Source: Thalassia testudinum (Eukaryota > Streptophyta > Magnoliopsida > Alismatales > Hydrocharitaceae). From it: a DNA stretch of 64,000 bases. The translations under genes were made by a program, and so were the position numbers. The notes beneath the pieces were generated by a model. It did no database searches and was not told the DNA's origin. It worked only from the letters and a program-made list of their open reading frames with translations. Numbering within the stretch: the first letter of the stretch is position 1; every line of letters begins with the position of its first letter. Below, piece by piece: positions 31,900 through 44,812 of this stretch. The stretch covers positions 117,504,001 to 117,568,000 of the forward strand of contig JAZHRO010000013.1 of NCBI GenBank assembly GCA_037157565.1, written 5' to 3'.

Positions 31900-33259
31900 A
31901 AAACTTTAATTTTTTGGAAAATGGAATTTTTGATAAATCTCATTTTTTCGACTTTTGAGGAGAAAAAGAGATTAAGGGACCTTGATAGATTAAAACACAG
32001 GAGGTACGGGATTTGTTAAAGATAAACATCAGGATTTGTTTTTGGATCCAACCATTAGACAAAACGAGATCAATATATCCTCTAGATAATTCACAAATTA
32101 ACCCTTTGTTAATTCAGATGACTTGAAATTTTTGTTTTTAGGATTTCTCTGGCTTATGAATCTGATTCGCAACTTGCAAAATCCTTTAAAACCTTGTGTC
32201 TGTACTTGTGAAAAGCCAACATTTATAAGGACGTGTTATTGTTATTATTATTTCTTTCTTTCCCCCCATGCTTATTTTTAGCTTAGTCTTACAACAGATG
32301 TGTCGGGATCATCATTCCCGTTACCATTCCTCGAGGGGGCTCTGGCGCCAGTACTTCGGGATAGCACTGTCCATGACACCACCCAGGAGCTCACAACCCC
32401 AAAACACGATGCGGTGTAAAGAGGCGCTCCAAGCAAACTCAAGCTCTTGCTCCGACACTATAGGTAGAGCACCGTCCAAGGCACTTGAGCTGCTAAAATG
32501 CGCTTTAATGCTCCATCTAAAGATATGAAAAATAGATATGGAGTAGCACCGAGGTGGTAACATGTTGACATCGCGTCCTCAAAGGAGGTATTTTCCTCCT
32601 TCTCGGCGGTGGGAACTCAAACCAATGATCTGCTTCAGACCTTTACTAAGTCCAAACAAGGGAGTTTTTCAAAATTTTTAATTGTTTTTAAGTGTTGGCT
32701 TGTGTGTGAAAATTGACACAAGAAGTTTCTCAAGACATGCAAGTTTTTGAATCAGAAACTAAGTCAAATACTTTCCGTATTACAAAATAGGATCAAGTCA
32801 CCTGAACTATCATGAGTTCAGGTGGAATTTTAGAGAAGGATATCTGATCTAGTCTAAAATAGACCCTGGAATTCTAATGATCAGATCCATGTCCTCATCC
32901 TTAGTTTATTAAAGATTAAATCCCATTGTACCAAAAGTGAATTTTTCGACCTTAGTTCCAATTTCAAAATTTTTCCTCAAAAAGTTTTTCATCAATTTTT
33001 TTTTGGGTATGTAAGCAAGAAATAAATTAAAGAAAAATTCATGTTTTTAGGTTTTTAAAGTCCTAAATCGATCGTCAAATTTAAAAACACCCCCCATGCT
33101 TAAGATAAGCCATGTCCTCATGCATTAGGAGGGAAAAGGGATCACCTTAGTGAAGAACGATCGGTTTTAGGATGAACAAAACCTGGAAAAAAGAAGAAAA
33201 AAAGGAAAGTAAGAAAAAATGATGGGTTACCTCCCATCCAGTGCTATCTTTTACACCAT
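31900..33259 (-). other. 3' non-coding region of E6
   Basis: It matches 49415-50780 of E7. Within it, 32321-32563 (minus) is an 80-codon frame also open in E7 (50109-50351). The two copies differ at about nine residues, mostly non-conservative, which argues against protein selection. Confidence 0.65.
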
Positions 33260-35420
33260 TCAGTCGGGCGTGAAGGTATGCACAGAAGATGAAAAATCAT
33301 GTAAAAAGTTTGACACTTGAATGTCTTTAATAAAAGTGTCTTCCTCAAGATCCCTAAAAAGATGAGTGGTAAAGATAAAGGGATCAAAATAAAATAGAGA
33401 AATGGAAAAATGACCCGGAGCTGGCCATGGTTTTAAGTGCTTGTAAAATGCCAGACTCTGGTGGGTCGAGTGATAGGTCAAATGGAAAGGGATGGGGAGT
33501 GGAGTCAATGAGATGTAGGGTGGATGAAGTTAGTGTGGATTTTTTTGGTGAAAAATCAGGAAGATGAAAAGGGGGAAAGTCAAACCCTAGTTGATCTGGA
33601 AAGTCTTGGACCACATAATTATCCTTAGAATAAGAATCAATAAAATCTAATCAATAGTGGTCAAAGTTGAATGAGATTGGATCAACATATACTTTTCAAA
33701 TACTGCTTCCATTTTATTATCAGCATCCTCAAAAATTTTGTGATCAATGGACCTCTTGGAAGCTAGAAATAAATCTAATGAGAAGGTCTGGTTACTACAA
33801 CTTATATTCATTTTCCAAGAATGAGAATGGATATTAGCTGTTGCAGTAATCAGAAAAGGTCTTCTAAGGATGGCATTAATGATAGCCTTAGGTACCTCTA
33901 TGTCAAAGACCAGAAAATTTACCGAAAATAGACAATTCTGGACCTTGATGATACTATCCTCAACAACTCCCCACGGTTGAATGGTAGACCGATCTTCCAA
34001 TTGAAATTGAACCTTAGTAGGTTTTAAATCACTGAATCAAAATTCCTCAAATAAGACCGGGGGGATGAGATTACTAGAGGTACCTAAGTCGAGAGGGGCA
34101 CGAAAAAAAATGGTGTCAGTTATGACAACTAAGATGAGTGATGTGCCCTGGTCCTTTCTTGTGAAAGGCAGCGTGCTCTGAAAAATTGAGCTAGCTGTCT
34201 TTGAAAGGACCAACCTTTCTAGATTCTGATCATGCCCTTTTGAAGTAAATTTTTTAGAGGCATGGAGAGAATCTAGGAAGGGAATATTCCTCTCGACTTA
34301 CTGAAATAAGTTCAAAGGATTGTGGTCAAAGGGCTCTGGTTTTGGATTGTTGGATTGCAGTTTTTGAGAGTGGGAAATAAGGTTTGAATCAAGTGTTTTT
34401 TGGATTTCTTTTTCTTCTTCCTTATTAAGGTTAGGGGAGTCAATCTGCGTTGGTTGAGAATCAGTTTCATCATTTGAATGTGAAGGCCTTAAATCCATGG
34501 TGGTTTCCTTACTCCTCAAAGTCTCTGCATACGCAGCTTGGTGACACTGGGAGGAGGTGGCGGGGCCTGATTTTGATAGAAACTAGGCTGGTGCTGTGAT
34601 ATTGGGTTAATAGGAGGCTGAACCATATGGTTCTGATGTTGGTAGCCACCCGGGTGTTGGTTCCTGTGATTAAGAAAGTTTGGTGTGGGTTGGGATAGTG
34701 AGTATCCTGCAGGTCTTTGAGTCGGAATATCCCCAATTTGATCATTGAGATTGTTAATAAGACAGGTTGTTTCCTTTGCTTTACTTTGTAACTCCTGCAG
34801 GGTTTTCATCATCTGGGCATTAATGTCTTCTTGAGATTGCCCAGATTGATAAGTCTGATTTGAACCATACCCTCCAAACGGGTTCTGTTGTTGGTGTGGA
34901 ACCGGATTGGTCCAAGAGTGAGACGAATAATTCCCCCCATTAGAGGAATTTTTCAATTTCTCCTGGATAGTAGGGACATTTTGGGTGGGGTGATGATTGG
35001 GATAAACATAATTCCCTGTTGAACCATAAAAAGCCTCAGAATAACAATTATACTCAGCATGGGATTTATGCAGATTTTCTCTCTTGCGGGTGTTAAAAGG
35101 AGTGAGATGTGGAATGTGTGGAGCTTGGGAAGGTGTGGCAGGATTCCCTTGGTTGGCCAGGTTTGTTAAATCCTTATGCAACTGTTGTTGCTTGACTTGT
35201 AGCTCAGCCATGATAGAGTAGAAATTAGGTGGAGGGGCCTGATTAAGAAGCTCCTAGGTGGAAAAATAGGGAAAAGAAAAATTAGCAAGCGGGTTAGAGG
35301 ACCAATTTTTATTTTCCATTTTAAAAGAAGAAGAAGAATGCAGGAAAGTTTTTCTTTTGGGGAGGCAAAATCAAGTGGTCCCTCCACGTGTGGAGTTTTG
35401 GACCGCCGCCCGTGCAAAAT
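33260..35420 (-). pseudogene. E6 gag-protease remnant lacking the gag core
   Basis: The start MHGRRSK at 35417 matches MHGRRSQ of E7. It passes quickly by frame changes into a Q/N/P-rich linker (34516-35211) that corresponds to the part of E7 after its gag core. The central Retrotrans_gag domain (about 200 residues in E7) is absent, seemingly deleted. The protease part shows LDLGTSSNLI near 34050-34110 (after a stop) and VVEDS...RRPFLITATANI (33647-34000). The tail at 33260-33614 matches the end of the E7 protein. Many stops. Confidence 0.82.
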
Positions 35421-36982
35421 GGAAGAAACGGGAGGGGAGGAGAAGAGATGGAGATGAGAGAAGTGTGCAATTCAAACAAACAAAGCTAAACCTAACTTAA
35501 GTGTGACTCCATAATAAGAAACCTAAGACTTGGTCTATGTAGGAAATAAGTAATCAATAGTGAATACCCGTTCTGTCAATAAATCTAGCCAAGTTGCTTA
35601 AGGGGAGGTTTGGGCCCAAACGTTTCCCAGGAAAAACCCCAGGTGCTTGTACAAACCCGTGCCTGGTCGTTTGACACGGCCCCTCAGCCTGAACACCAGA
35701 TATAGATGACAGAATTGGTACTAACTAAAGAAAACTTAAGACCTAGATAGCAAGCCTGAATTGATGAATCCTTATGGGTCAAGTTACTACAAATTTTAAT
35801 TAGGTCTAGGATACTACAGTGCACACGGAATGTGGAGGGTGTTAGTTGGGTTGTCGCCCTGTTATTTCGATTTTTTTGTATGTTTGCAAGAATTGGAGAG
35901 TGGCTCCAATGAAAATCAAGTTGTCACACAATTTTTTTGTATTTTTGTCTTTTAGGATTTGATTTAATTAAATGTGTTTTACGGTTTTTCTCTTTAAATT
36001 TTCAAACAAGTTTGAAAGTTCACAATCAAAGGAAAGACAAGTTGTATTGGTGATGGTTAATTTCCTTTAATGTGAGTCTTTAAAAAGAGAGAAAGAAACC
36101 CTAAGTCAATTATCCCTAAGACAGAAATTTACTACCAATGAATTAATTTTAGGCTTTCTGAATTAAGTAGTGGTCCAAACAAGTCAAACAATACCACTAC
36201 TTTGAATAAAATCAAGCAAGGATTCCAAAAAATATTTTTGTAAGATTTTAGGAATTTGTTTGATAATTATTTTGAACTTTTAATTGTATTGGTGTTAAAG
36301 TCTAGAAATGATACCTGTGGGTATTTTAGACTTTTCAGTATTACCACTGACCTCAGAAAATTTTTGTGATTTTATATGATGTGTAAAATTTCACAAAGAT
36401 TCCAGAACCTAAATTTCACAAAAATTAGATGAGTATAAAAATTTTAAAAATTCACGGACAGTAGCAAAATAGGAAGATTAGAGGGTGTGACCCCACTGCA
36501 GTCCACGAATTTTTAAAAATTAAATACAAATGTAATTGATCTGAAATTTGGAACAGATGTTCCTAACTTAATTGGGAATCACTATATGAAATTTTATGAT
36601 TTTACGAGGACTATGGTGTTATGAATCAAATTTTCAAGTCCGGACAGAAATCTGGACCCAAAAAACAGAACACCAATACTTGCAATGGAGTGGTGTTAAA
36701 GAAGCATTCAAGCAAACAATGGATTTTTTATGGGCACCACTCCACTTAATTAAAGCGTTTAGGGTCCTGAAAGCCAAGTTTAGTGTATTTTGGTACTTTT
36801 TTAGCCTAAATGTGACAAGAAAGGGGAATCAACCTGAATTTCACGAGAAGAAACGGATCTTTGAGCTCTCGCTTCCAGATTCCCACCTTCCCGCTGTAAT
36901 TCCTACACGCACAAAAGAAAGAAAGAGAAGGGGATGAGATCTACTTCAAGCAAGAGAAAATTAATTAATGCAATGCCGTGCC
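35421..36982 (-). other. E6 leader (5' untranslated)
   Basis: Close match to 44813-46385 of E7. The word GTCAAACGACC is on the minus strand at 35665-35675. No credible gene; the frame at 36596-36937 on the plus strand is a chance frame. Confidence 0.7.
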
Positions 36983-36999
36983 TCCCCAGCACAGCACCA
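36983..36999 (-). promoter_or_regulatory. Primer binding site of E6, decayed
   Basis: Minus strand TGGTGCTGTGCTGGGGA, which is the E7 site with three C-to-T changes and one base lost. The following GGCACGGC is unchanged. Confidence 0.82.
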
Positions 37000-37004
37000 A
37001 AAAG

Positions 37005-39074
37005 TGACACGGATTTTACGCGGTTTGTAAAATACGTCGTTGTAACGCGCAAAACCGATCAACTCTTAAATTTATATTCCTAGATAGGGGAGTATCTAGG
37101 GTCATCCAAGGAGGCCAAATGTTTGCAAAATTGATTCTCTTGCTCGGAAAATAGATCTCAACTTTCTTTTTGGCCTTTTTCAATATATCATTTTTATGTT
37201 TTTGAAATTAAGGCAACATGCGAAATTGTTGGCGAGAAAGTGACTTGCACATAATTCAATATACTACTTCTAAAGTGGCAAGTAAAGCCTCTCCCTAAGC
37301 TCACTCAAGGCAAGTGCAGGCCTAGAATAATTAAGGAGAGGGAGTGAAGAATGCTAAAAATAAAGCAATTAAAAAAAATGTAACTAAAGAAATTGCAAAG
37401 AAGGCAACTAGATTAATGAAAAAGTGTTTTTCAAAAAATCCTAGTAGATGAATGCTTCTACTACTAGAAAAATTGCAGTAAATAAAAGAAAACACAAATC
37501 CTCTAGATAGATGGTGAAGAAGAGGGCTTCTTGCTCCAAGCTTGGTAGCTCCCAAGCTTGAAAAGAGTCCTCCAACTCCTTCCTTGCTATGCTCCGCCAA
37601 GGTGATGTCCTCCAAAGCAAGCCCTAAGGGGGCGTGCCCTAAGCTTCTCTCCAAGGGTGGACATTCGCCCTAGGTCCTCCTTTGCCTGGCCATCCTCCTT
37701 GAAGTAGAAAAGTCCTCCTTGGCGTGGCCCAAGTTGAAGATAGTGGGGAGAAGAAGGCACCAAAAGGGCTGGTGATGTGCCCCGTTAATCTTCTTCTCTA
37801 CTCCTTCTTCTTGGCCGTAGGTGTAGGTGGGTATAGGTAGAAAAATTCACTAATGGAGGATGGGAATTATGTGGTGGTAGGGTAGGGCATTTATAGGATG
37901 GGAAAGGGGGTGGTTATGGTGTTTTTTTGGAGGGAAATGAAGGGGTGCTTGGATATTTTTGGAGGGAAAAATGGGAGGGAAATGAAGAGGTGCCTTGGTT
38001 TTCCCTCCAAAAATACCTTCTAGAAGGCAATTTTGGAGGGAAAAAATGGAGGGTGGAGATGGGTTTTGATGGTGGATGTAGGGTGGTGATGGAAGGGATA
38101 GTTGGCACCAAAATAAAGTAGGAGTAGGTGGTCTTTTTGCTGGAGCTTAGGTAGTAGGGTAGTAGGTTTTGGTGCCATGGAGGTGGACTAGCTAAGTTAA
38201 GCAGCTTAGCTAACTTAGCTAGTAGGGAGTAGAGTAGTAGGTAATGTGAGCTAAGGTTTGAAGAGAGGAGTTGAGGAGGAGAAGTCTAGAGTTGGAGCTG
38301 GAGCTGGCTGCTGCTGAAGAGGCTGGCATGGGGCTACTCTAGCTAGCTTAGCTTGCTAGTTCTTTGCTAGTTGCTAAGCCAAGCTAAAGTGAGCTAGTCT
38401 TCCATCATAATGAGCTGAGGTGAGCTAGGTATGGTGCTCCCAGGGAGAAAAAAGCTGGTTGAGGCAGCTAAGGTAGCTTAGCTCAACTGAGTTGAGCTAA
38501 GCTAAGTCCCCAGGAGCTGGACTTGAGCTTCCTGAGCTGGGATGAGTTCTTCAGCTGGCTGGAGTTGAGTGGAGCTGGATGTAGCTGGATGTGAGCTAGG
38601 TTGAACTCCTGTCAACTTAGCTGAGCTAGCTAAAGCTCCCTGTGGGCTAGTGGGAGCTGAGATGAGCTAGACTCAGCTAAGTTGAGCTGGATCTGAGCTG
38701 ACTTGAGCTAGGGTGAGCTAAGAGGAACTCTCTTGAGCTGCCATTCAGCTGAGATTAGCTGAATGGAGCTGGGATGAGCTAACCCTAGTTCAAGTGAGCT
38801 AGGTTCCAACTGTGGTGAGCTAGATGAAGCTGAGTTCCAGCTAGTCTGGGCTTCTCCTTCACCATTTGCCTTCTTGAGTGCTAGGGTTTTAGGGATCTGT
38901 ATATCTGTACATCCCTAACACTCACAAAAATGTATTAAAAAGACAATAAAAAATGCAATGCATGCCTAACCTAATTTATGCCTAAGTGCAGCCCAAAAAC
39001 CCGTTTGCAGAGTAAAATCTTAAGAGCTAGGTTAGTTTTAATGCATAAGAATGATGATAAATTAGCGTTTATCA
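37005..39074 (-). repeat. 5' LTR of E6 (family A, 2070 bp)
   Basis: Starts (left) TGACACGG and ends (right) CGTTTATCA. AGCT minisatellite at 38170-38845 and TATA-like box at 37888-37895 (minus). Confidence 0.93.
38170..38845. repeat. AGCT-phased minisatellite in E6 5' LTR
   Basis: Partner of 30960-31645, with the same phased AGCT units. Confidence 0.82.
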
Positions 39075-41086
39075 CACCTTCCTCGGAATAGATTTTCTCG
39101 ACTTACGCTTTTGTGTACATAAATCCTTTAAAAATCTTGCGTAAGCCAGTATGTGCTTGATAGCATCAAGGAGTGGGATATTAATCTCAGCATTCTTAAA
39201 TAAATTCAGAAGCTCCACATTGCTATCAACAGACTTCTTCTTTGATTTTGTTAGGGCTTCAAGAAAAGGAACATGAGTCAGATCTTAGGAATCACATTCC
39301 TGAGCCTTGATTTCTCCTCCAGAATTCTCCTCTCTTAGGTTCTTCAGGATTCAAAAGATCAGAATAGTGTGGTTGTGGATCCTGAGTCTGGTTACCGCTT
39401 CTCAAAGTGACAGAATTTGCAGATGCATAAGAATTTTGGTCTTGGGGGGGTTAGGAAAGATTAGAGGGGCTTGATTAGCCATGAATTGTTGATTTGCAGA
39501 AGAAGAAGAACAAGACGAGGAACCCTACTCAACCACCTGAGCATGTGCGTATGGGTCCCTCTGATTTCCGTACCCATGGGCTTGGTTGCCCGAATTCATA
39601 ATATTTCACGGGTTGGGTACGGGTTGGGATGGTAGAGATCTGGGTTGACGAGAGTTAGCAATGAGCTCAGACTGCAAGTTGTCCAGCGAGGTTTTCATTT
39701 GCTGCATGAGCTAGAGCATGGATCCTTGCATCTCTACCATTTGTCGGTTCAAATCAGCCTACCCTGCAGATTGACGGGCATTCCAAGCTGGCTGATTCAC
39801 CTGATTTGGAGGCAACTGAGTATATACTTGACCCTGACCCATTGGTCGTTGCGGAGCATAGTTGCCGGGTCGGAATTGGGTTTGTTGCCCCGGGTTTTTC
39901 CAAGAGAAGTTAGGGTGGTTTCTCTAACCCAGATTATAAGCATTAGAGTAGGGGTTGGATCTAACATTCTCTTGTACAGCACAAATATCCTCATAAGGTG
40001 AGGATGGAGAGAAAGAAAGGGAAGGATCAGAAAAATTAGGATCAAAGGCCCCAGTTTGGAACCCGTGGGGTTTCGAAAAATGCTGACTCACAGGTTGAGC
40101 CGCATCGAGTTGATTCACGAACTCCTGTCTAGAAGGAGCTCGTGAAGAATGGAATCCCAAATTTTGGGATTGAGTGAATCGAGAGTTGTTCATAGAATTG
40201 CCAGCCATCCAAACTTCCATTCTCTTAGCAACCAAGTCCACCTTATCGAGTTTGAACAAATCAATTCCATATTAAATGAATGACAGTCATGGACTTCATT
40301 GACATTTGATCTGGGCTGCTGGGACCGGTTAAATGTATCCATGGAGGCATGATTGATTGAATTCTCACTCATTTCCTCAAATAAATCATGTGCACTATCT
40401 GCATCTTTATTGAGGAAATTGCCTCCGCAAGAAGCATCCACATGATTTATGAGTTGCTCAGTCAACCCATGGTAGAAGATCTGCACAAGTTGCCATTTCG
40501 GCACCTCGTGGTGTGGACACCTCCGCAACAAGTCCTGGACTTGCTCCCAGGCCACATGAAACAGCTCCCCAGACCGCTGGGTAAAGGTAGTGATTACCCG
40601 TCTCAAAGCATTGGTACATCCCACTGGGAAGAATTTCTTCAGAAAGGCCGATTTCAACTCATTCCAAGTTGTAATTGGTCTTCCTATTGTCCTATACCAA
40701 TGTGCGGCCTTATCCCTAAGAGAGTGGGGAAAGAGCCTCATAATCATTTGCTCCTTGTTTACGTTTCATGCCTTGGTGGTCTAGACCAAAGTGGTCAAGT
40801 CCTCCAAGTGCTGAAACAGATCTTCGGAGCCAAGCCCATAATAATGTTTAATCAAGCTTAACACCTGGGGCGTGATTTCTACGTCACCGGCTGGAATCTA
40901 GACACCAGGACGTTCCCCGTAATTTGAAGGATCATAAAAATCCTTCAAGGGCTGAGCGCCTTGAATTCTCTGGAACCATTCATGCATTCTCTGCATTTGT
41001 TCCAATTGCCTTCGAAATTCTTCCTGTGGATTTCCAAGCAGAGGAGGCTGTTGGTCGGCCATAGGATCAATTTGACCAAAATCCAA
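39075..41086 (-). pseudogene. E5 gag
   Basis: Gag is the structural protein of the particle. The N-terminal segment 40898-41086 (QRMHEWFQRI...PLKDFYDPSNY) is followed after stops by the Retrotrans_gag core (40190-40747: LFPHSLRDKAAHWYRTIG, FLKKFFPVG, DLLRRCPHH, DASCGGNFLN). A frameshift near 40260 leads to a Q/S/N-rich segment (39924-40259), and decayed linker runs to the E6 insertion, ending near AYARFLKDLC in the part shared with E7. No zinc knuckle is seen, as is usual for Athila gag. Confidence 0.88.
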
Positions 41087-42381
41087 TTTATGCCTCCTAG
41101 ATTACTCTAATGGTCCTTCCAATCGGGGATTCAATGACCGTCTTCCCAGCATAAACTAGGAGAAGGTCGGAAGGACTGGGGATAGGGACCCTGCAGCACA
41201 ACAAAACAAGGCTGTCCTTAAGTGGGGTAGCCTATGGATCTACTGACTCCCAAAACCTGCCTTAAGAATGTAAATGATTTACTCTACTTGCGTCTGTTTA
41301 ATCCAACCAGTTAGAAGGAGGGACTGGGGAGAAGGTTCTTCCTTCGGCTTTCGCATCCAGTTCCTAGTGTACCCCTCAGCCGCGGTCGTTTGACGCTACT
41401 CCCCTAGCTAGACATCAGATTAATTAGTACAAGTAGGTTAATCAAAGGCAATCTCAAACAAGGCCCTGAAGAGCGAATCAGACCTTAAGGCCAACGTCTA
41501 CTCAATTTTATTAAGGCCTGGGATTATGGTGCTTATGGAATGTGATGGGCCCTTAAAATGGGTTGTGTCCTTAATGATTGATTGAGATTTGTATAAGTGC
41601 GTGCACAACCAGGGTTTTCAAGCAAGATTATTTGTGATGCGTGGATTTTAATGTTCAAATCTTGCTTAAGTAGCTTTTAGGGTTTTAAATTAGGTGGATT
41701 GCAATCAAGTTTCTAGGCAAACCAAGTTGTCAAACACGAGTGAAGATTGTTTTCCTTTAAAACCAAAAATAAAGTGAAGTGTCTAGAATAGACCTAGATT
41801 GAAAACCCTAAGGAGGAGCTACTTGATGAGTTGATTTTAAGTAGAATGGTGCAGCTCAAACAACTCAAACAACTGGCCACAAATGCACCACTAAGTTAGG
41901 CACTCAAAGATGGTTAACCTAGAATGATTTCTACACTTTTATGTGTTGCTTTGTGTGTACCGGTTCCACAGATCAGAACCCATTTGAGTAGAAACAAATC
42001 AATTCAGTTAAGTGCCTTTAATGTGGGTGTACGTTGTGTGTTTGTTGAAAATTGCCCCACAAGATTATCTTTTTGTTGTTTTTTTTTTTTTAATATAAAT
42101 GAGGGTGGAATGAATGTGAGTGAAAATCCAAACAACCAAACTATTCCTAGGATTTATGCAAACGCCTAGGTTAATTGGAATTTGGATTTAATGTGGCAAA
42201 TGAAATCTATGGGGGGGGAAGAATGGGGAGCACTTACAGTTGTCTTCAACTACACTTTACTCCAGTCTACCGCTTGATGATTCCTTGATGGAGGTCTCTG
42301 CAAAACAATAGACACAAGAGAAAGCAAATTAGTAAATAATAAAGTGCAAGAAATGCGAAAAATAGATCGGAAATCGTTGCC
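41087..42381 (-). other. E5 leader (5' untranslated)
   Basis: About 1.3 kb between the priming site and gag. It has the word GTCAAACGACC on the minus strand (41384-41394), also in E6 and E7. A long A-run lies opposite 42078-42094. No credible frame. Confidence 0.65.
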
Positions 42382-42399
42382 TCCCCGGCAACGGCGCTA
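42382..42399 (-). promoter_or_regulatory. Primer binding site of E5
   Basis: Minus strand TAGCGCCGTTGCCGGGGA, one change from the tRNA-Asp complement. It lies 3 nt from the LTR end at 42403. Confidence 0.9.
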
Positions 42400-42402
42400 A
42401 AA

Positions 42403-42536
42403 TGTTGAACATGCGAGTTGCTACACTAACGTGTTCGATTTTGAAAACCAGTCGTCGTAGTATGAAAGCGAAGAACTCGTGTTCAACAAATAAAATTTAT
42501 ACCGAAATGGAAATTCTAGGTCGAACACAGGGAGGC
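42403..42536 (-). repeat. 5' LTR of E5, left piece (U5 end)
   Basis: 134 bp from TGTTGAACATG to the duplication GAGGC (42532-42536) made by E7. Confidence 0.92.
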
Positions 42537-42774
42537 TGATAAACGCCAGTTTATCATCATTCTTATGCATTAAAACAAACCTAGCTCTTAGGATTTTACT
42601 CCGCAAACGGGTTTTTGGGCTGCATTTAGGCATAAATTAGGATAGGCATGCATTGCATTTTTTATTGTTGTTTTAATGTGTTTTTGTGAGTGTTAGGGAT
42701 GCATAAATTCACAGATCCCTAAAACCCTAGCACTCAAGAAGGCAATTGGTGAAGGAGAAGCCCAGACTAGTTGG

Positions 42775-43435
42775 AACCCAGCTTGATCCAGCTCACCATA
42801 GCTGGAACCTAGCTTACTTGAACTAGGGTTAGCTCATCCCAGCTCCATTCAGCTAATCTCAGCTGGATGGCAGCTCAAGAGAGTTCACCTTAGCTCACCC
42901 TAGCTCAAGTCAGCTCAGATCCAGCTCAACTTAGCTGAGTCTAGCTCATCTCAGCTCCCACTAGTTCACAGGGAGCTCTAGCTAGCTCAGTTGAGTTGAC
43001 AGGAGTTCACCCCAGCTCAGATCCAGCTACATTCAGCTCCACTCAACTCCAGCCAGCTGAAGAAGAATTCATCTCAGCTCAGGAAGCTCAAGTCCAGCTC
43101 CCGGGGACTCAGCTTAGCTCAACTCAGTTGAGCTAAGCTACCTTAGCTGCCTCAACCAGCTTGATTCTCCCTGGGAGCACCAGACCTAGCTCACCTCAGC
43201 TCATTTTGGTAGAAGCTAGCTCACTTTAGCTTGGCTTAGTAGCTAGCAAAGAACTAGCAAGCTAAGCCAGCTAGAGTAGCCCCATGCCAGCCTCTTCAGT
43301 AGCAGCCAGCTCCAGCTCCAGCTCCAGACTCTCCTCCTCAGCTCCTTCCTCCAAACCCTAGCTCCAACACCTTCTCCTCCACTCCACCTTTAGCTAAGCT
43401 AGCTTAGCTTATCTTAGCTTAGCTTAGCATAGCTA
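42775..43435. repeat. AGCT-phased minisatellite in E7 5' LTR
   Basis: In 42841-42960 alone AGCT occurs 11 times, at spacings of 10 or 11 bp except one of 20. The loose unit is AGCTCANNTC. Confidence 0.9.
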
Positions 43436-43901
43436 ACAACCAGCTCCTTGGCCATTCATTACCTCCAAAATCAACCCTAGCTAGCTCCACCAACTCAAGC
43501 CTACCTAAGCTAGCTACTCTACTCAAGTTGGCGCCACCTCCTATCCATCCCTTCACCCCATTATCTCCACCAAAAGACACTTCAAGTTGGTGCAAAAAAC
43601 CACCCCTAACCACCTCTATATTGGCGCCACCTTCAGCCCCTTAAATCCACCCTACACCTACCCACATAAGCCATCCTAGCCATCCACATACCCCCCCTTC
43701 TAGAACCTTAAGGTGGCGCCACCTAATGACCTTCTAGAATGCCCATTTTGGCACCAACACCAAAGGGTGTCAACACCCATAACTACCCCTTGGTGCCCTT
43801 TAAGGTGGCGCCAACTCTCCTTGGCCATGGGATCTCCAACCACCTCCATCAACTCATCTTGGCCATCCATTTCAAAGGTCACCATAGCCCCCCTCCTATT
43901 C

Positions 43902-43909
43902 TATAAAAG
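43902..43909 (+). promoter_or_regulatory. TATA box of E7 5' LTR
   Basis: TATAAAAG in CTATTC-TATAAAAG-GCC. The copy in the 3' LTR is at 52180-52187. Confidence 0.78.
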
Positions 43910-44794
43910 GCCACCACCTACCACCATTTTTGGGCATCCTCCCTTAGTATATTTTCTACCTAAACCACCTATGCCTACGGCCAAGAAGAAGGAGTAGAGA
44001 AGGAGATTAAAGGGGCATATCACCAGCCCTTTTGGTGCCTTCTTCTCCCCACTCTCTTCAACTTGTGCCACGCCAAGGAGGAGGACTCTCCCACTTCAAG
44101 GAGGATGGCCAGGCAAAGGAGAAAAGCTTAGGGTGGACGTCCACCCTTGGAGAGAAACTTAGGGCACGCCCCCTTAGGGCTTGCCTCGGAGGTCATCACT
44201 TTGGCGGAGTACTGCAAGGAAGGAGTTGAAGGATTCTTTTCAAGCTTGGGAGCCACCAACCTTGGAGCAAGAAGCCCTCTTCTTCACCATCTATTTAGAG
44301 GATTTGTGTTTTCTTTCTTTATTTCAATTATCTAGTAGTAGAAGCATTCCTCTACTAGGCATTTTTGTTAAACACTTTATCAATTATCTAGTTGCCTTCT
44401 TCGCATATCTTGTTTGCATTTCTATTTGCTTATTTTCAGCATTCTTCACTTCCTCTCCTTAATTATTCTAGGCCTCCACTTGCTTAGAGTGAGCTTAGGG
44501 AGAGGCTCTACTTGCCACTTTAGAGTAGTTTACTTAATTGGAAGTGTAAACACTTTTCCCGCCATAATTTCGCATGTTGCCTTAGTTCAAAAACAAAAAA
44601 AAAATGGTATATTGAAAATTACCAAAAGAAAGTTGAGATATATTCCAAGCAAGAGAATCAATTTTGCAACCATATTGCCTCCTTGGACGACCCTAGATAC
44701 TTCCCTATCTAGGATTATAAACTTAAGAGCGAAAGCGGATTTACGCGTTACAACGACATATTTTAACAAACCGCGTATTTTCGCTATCACTTTT

Positions 44795-44812
44795 TGGCGC
44801 CGTTGCCGGGGA
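44795..44812 (+). promoter_or_regulatory. Primer binding site of E7
   Basis: TGGCGCCGTTGCCGGGGA, exactly complementary to the known 3' end of plant tRNA-Asp, 5 nt after the LTR. Confidence 0.93.

Larger units (their letters stand above)
29796..39074 (-). mobile_element. E6: family A non-autonomous element nested in E5 gag-pol
   Basis: It is flanked by CACCT on both sides (29791-29795 and 39075-39079). The LTRs are both 2070 bp (29796-31865 and 37005-39074). The internal 5.1 kb holds a primer site (36983-36999), a leader, remnants of a gag linker and protease, and a 3' part with a polypurine tract. The Retrotrans_gag core, RT, RNase H and integrase are missing. LTR divergence is moderate (5 changes in the first 60 bp, 2 in a later 110 bp), between E7 and E5. 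Confidence 0.94.
42537..44789 (+). repeat. 5' LTR of E7 (family A, 2253 bp)
   Basis: Starts TGATAAAC, loop GCCA, GTTTATCA and ends TTTTCGCTATCA. AGCT minisatellite 42775-43435; TATA box TATAAAAG at 43902-43909. Confidence 0.96.
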
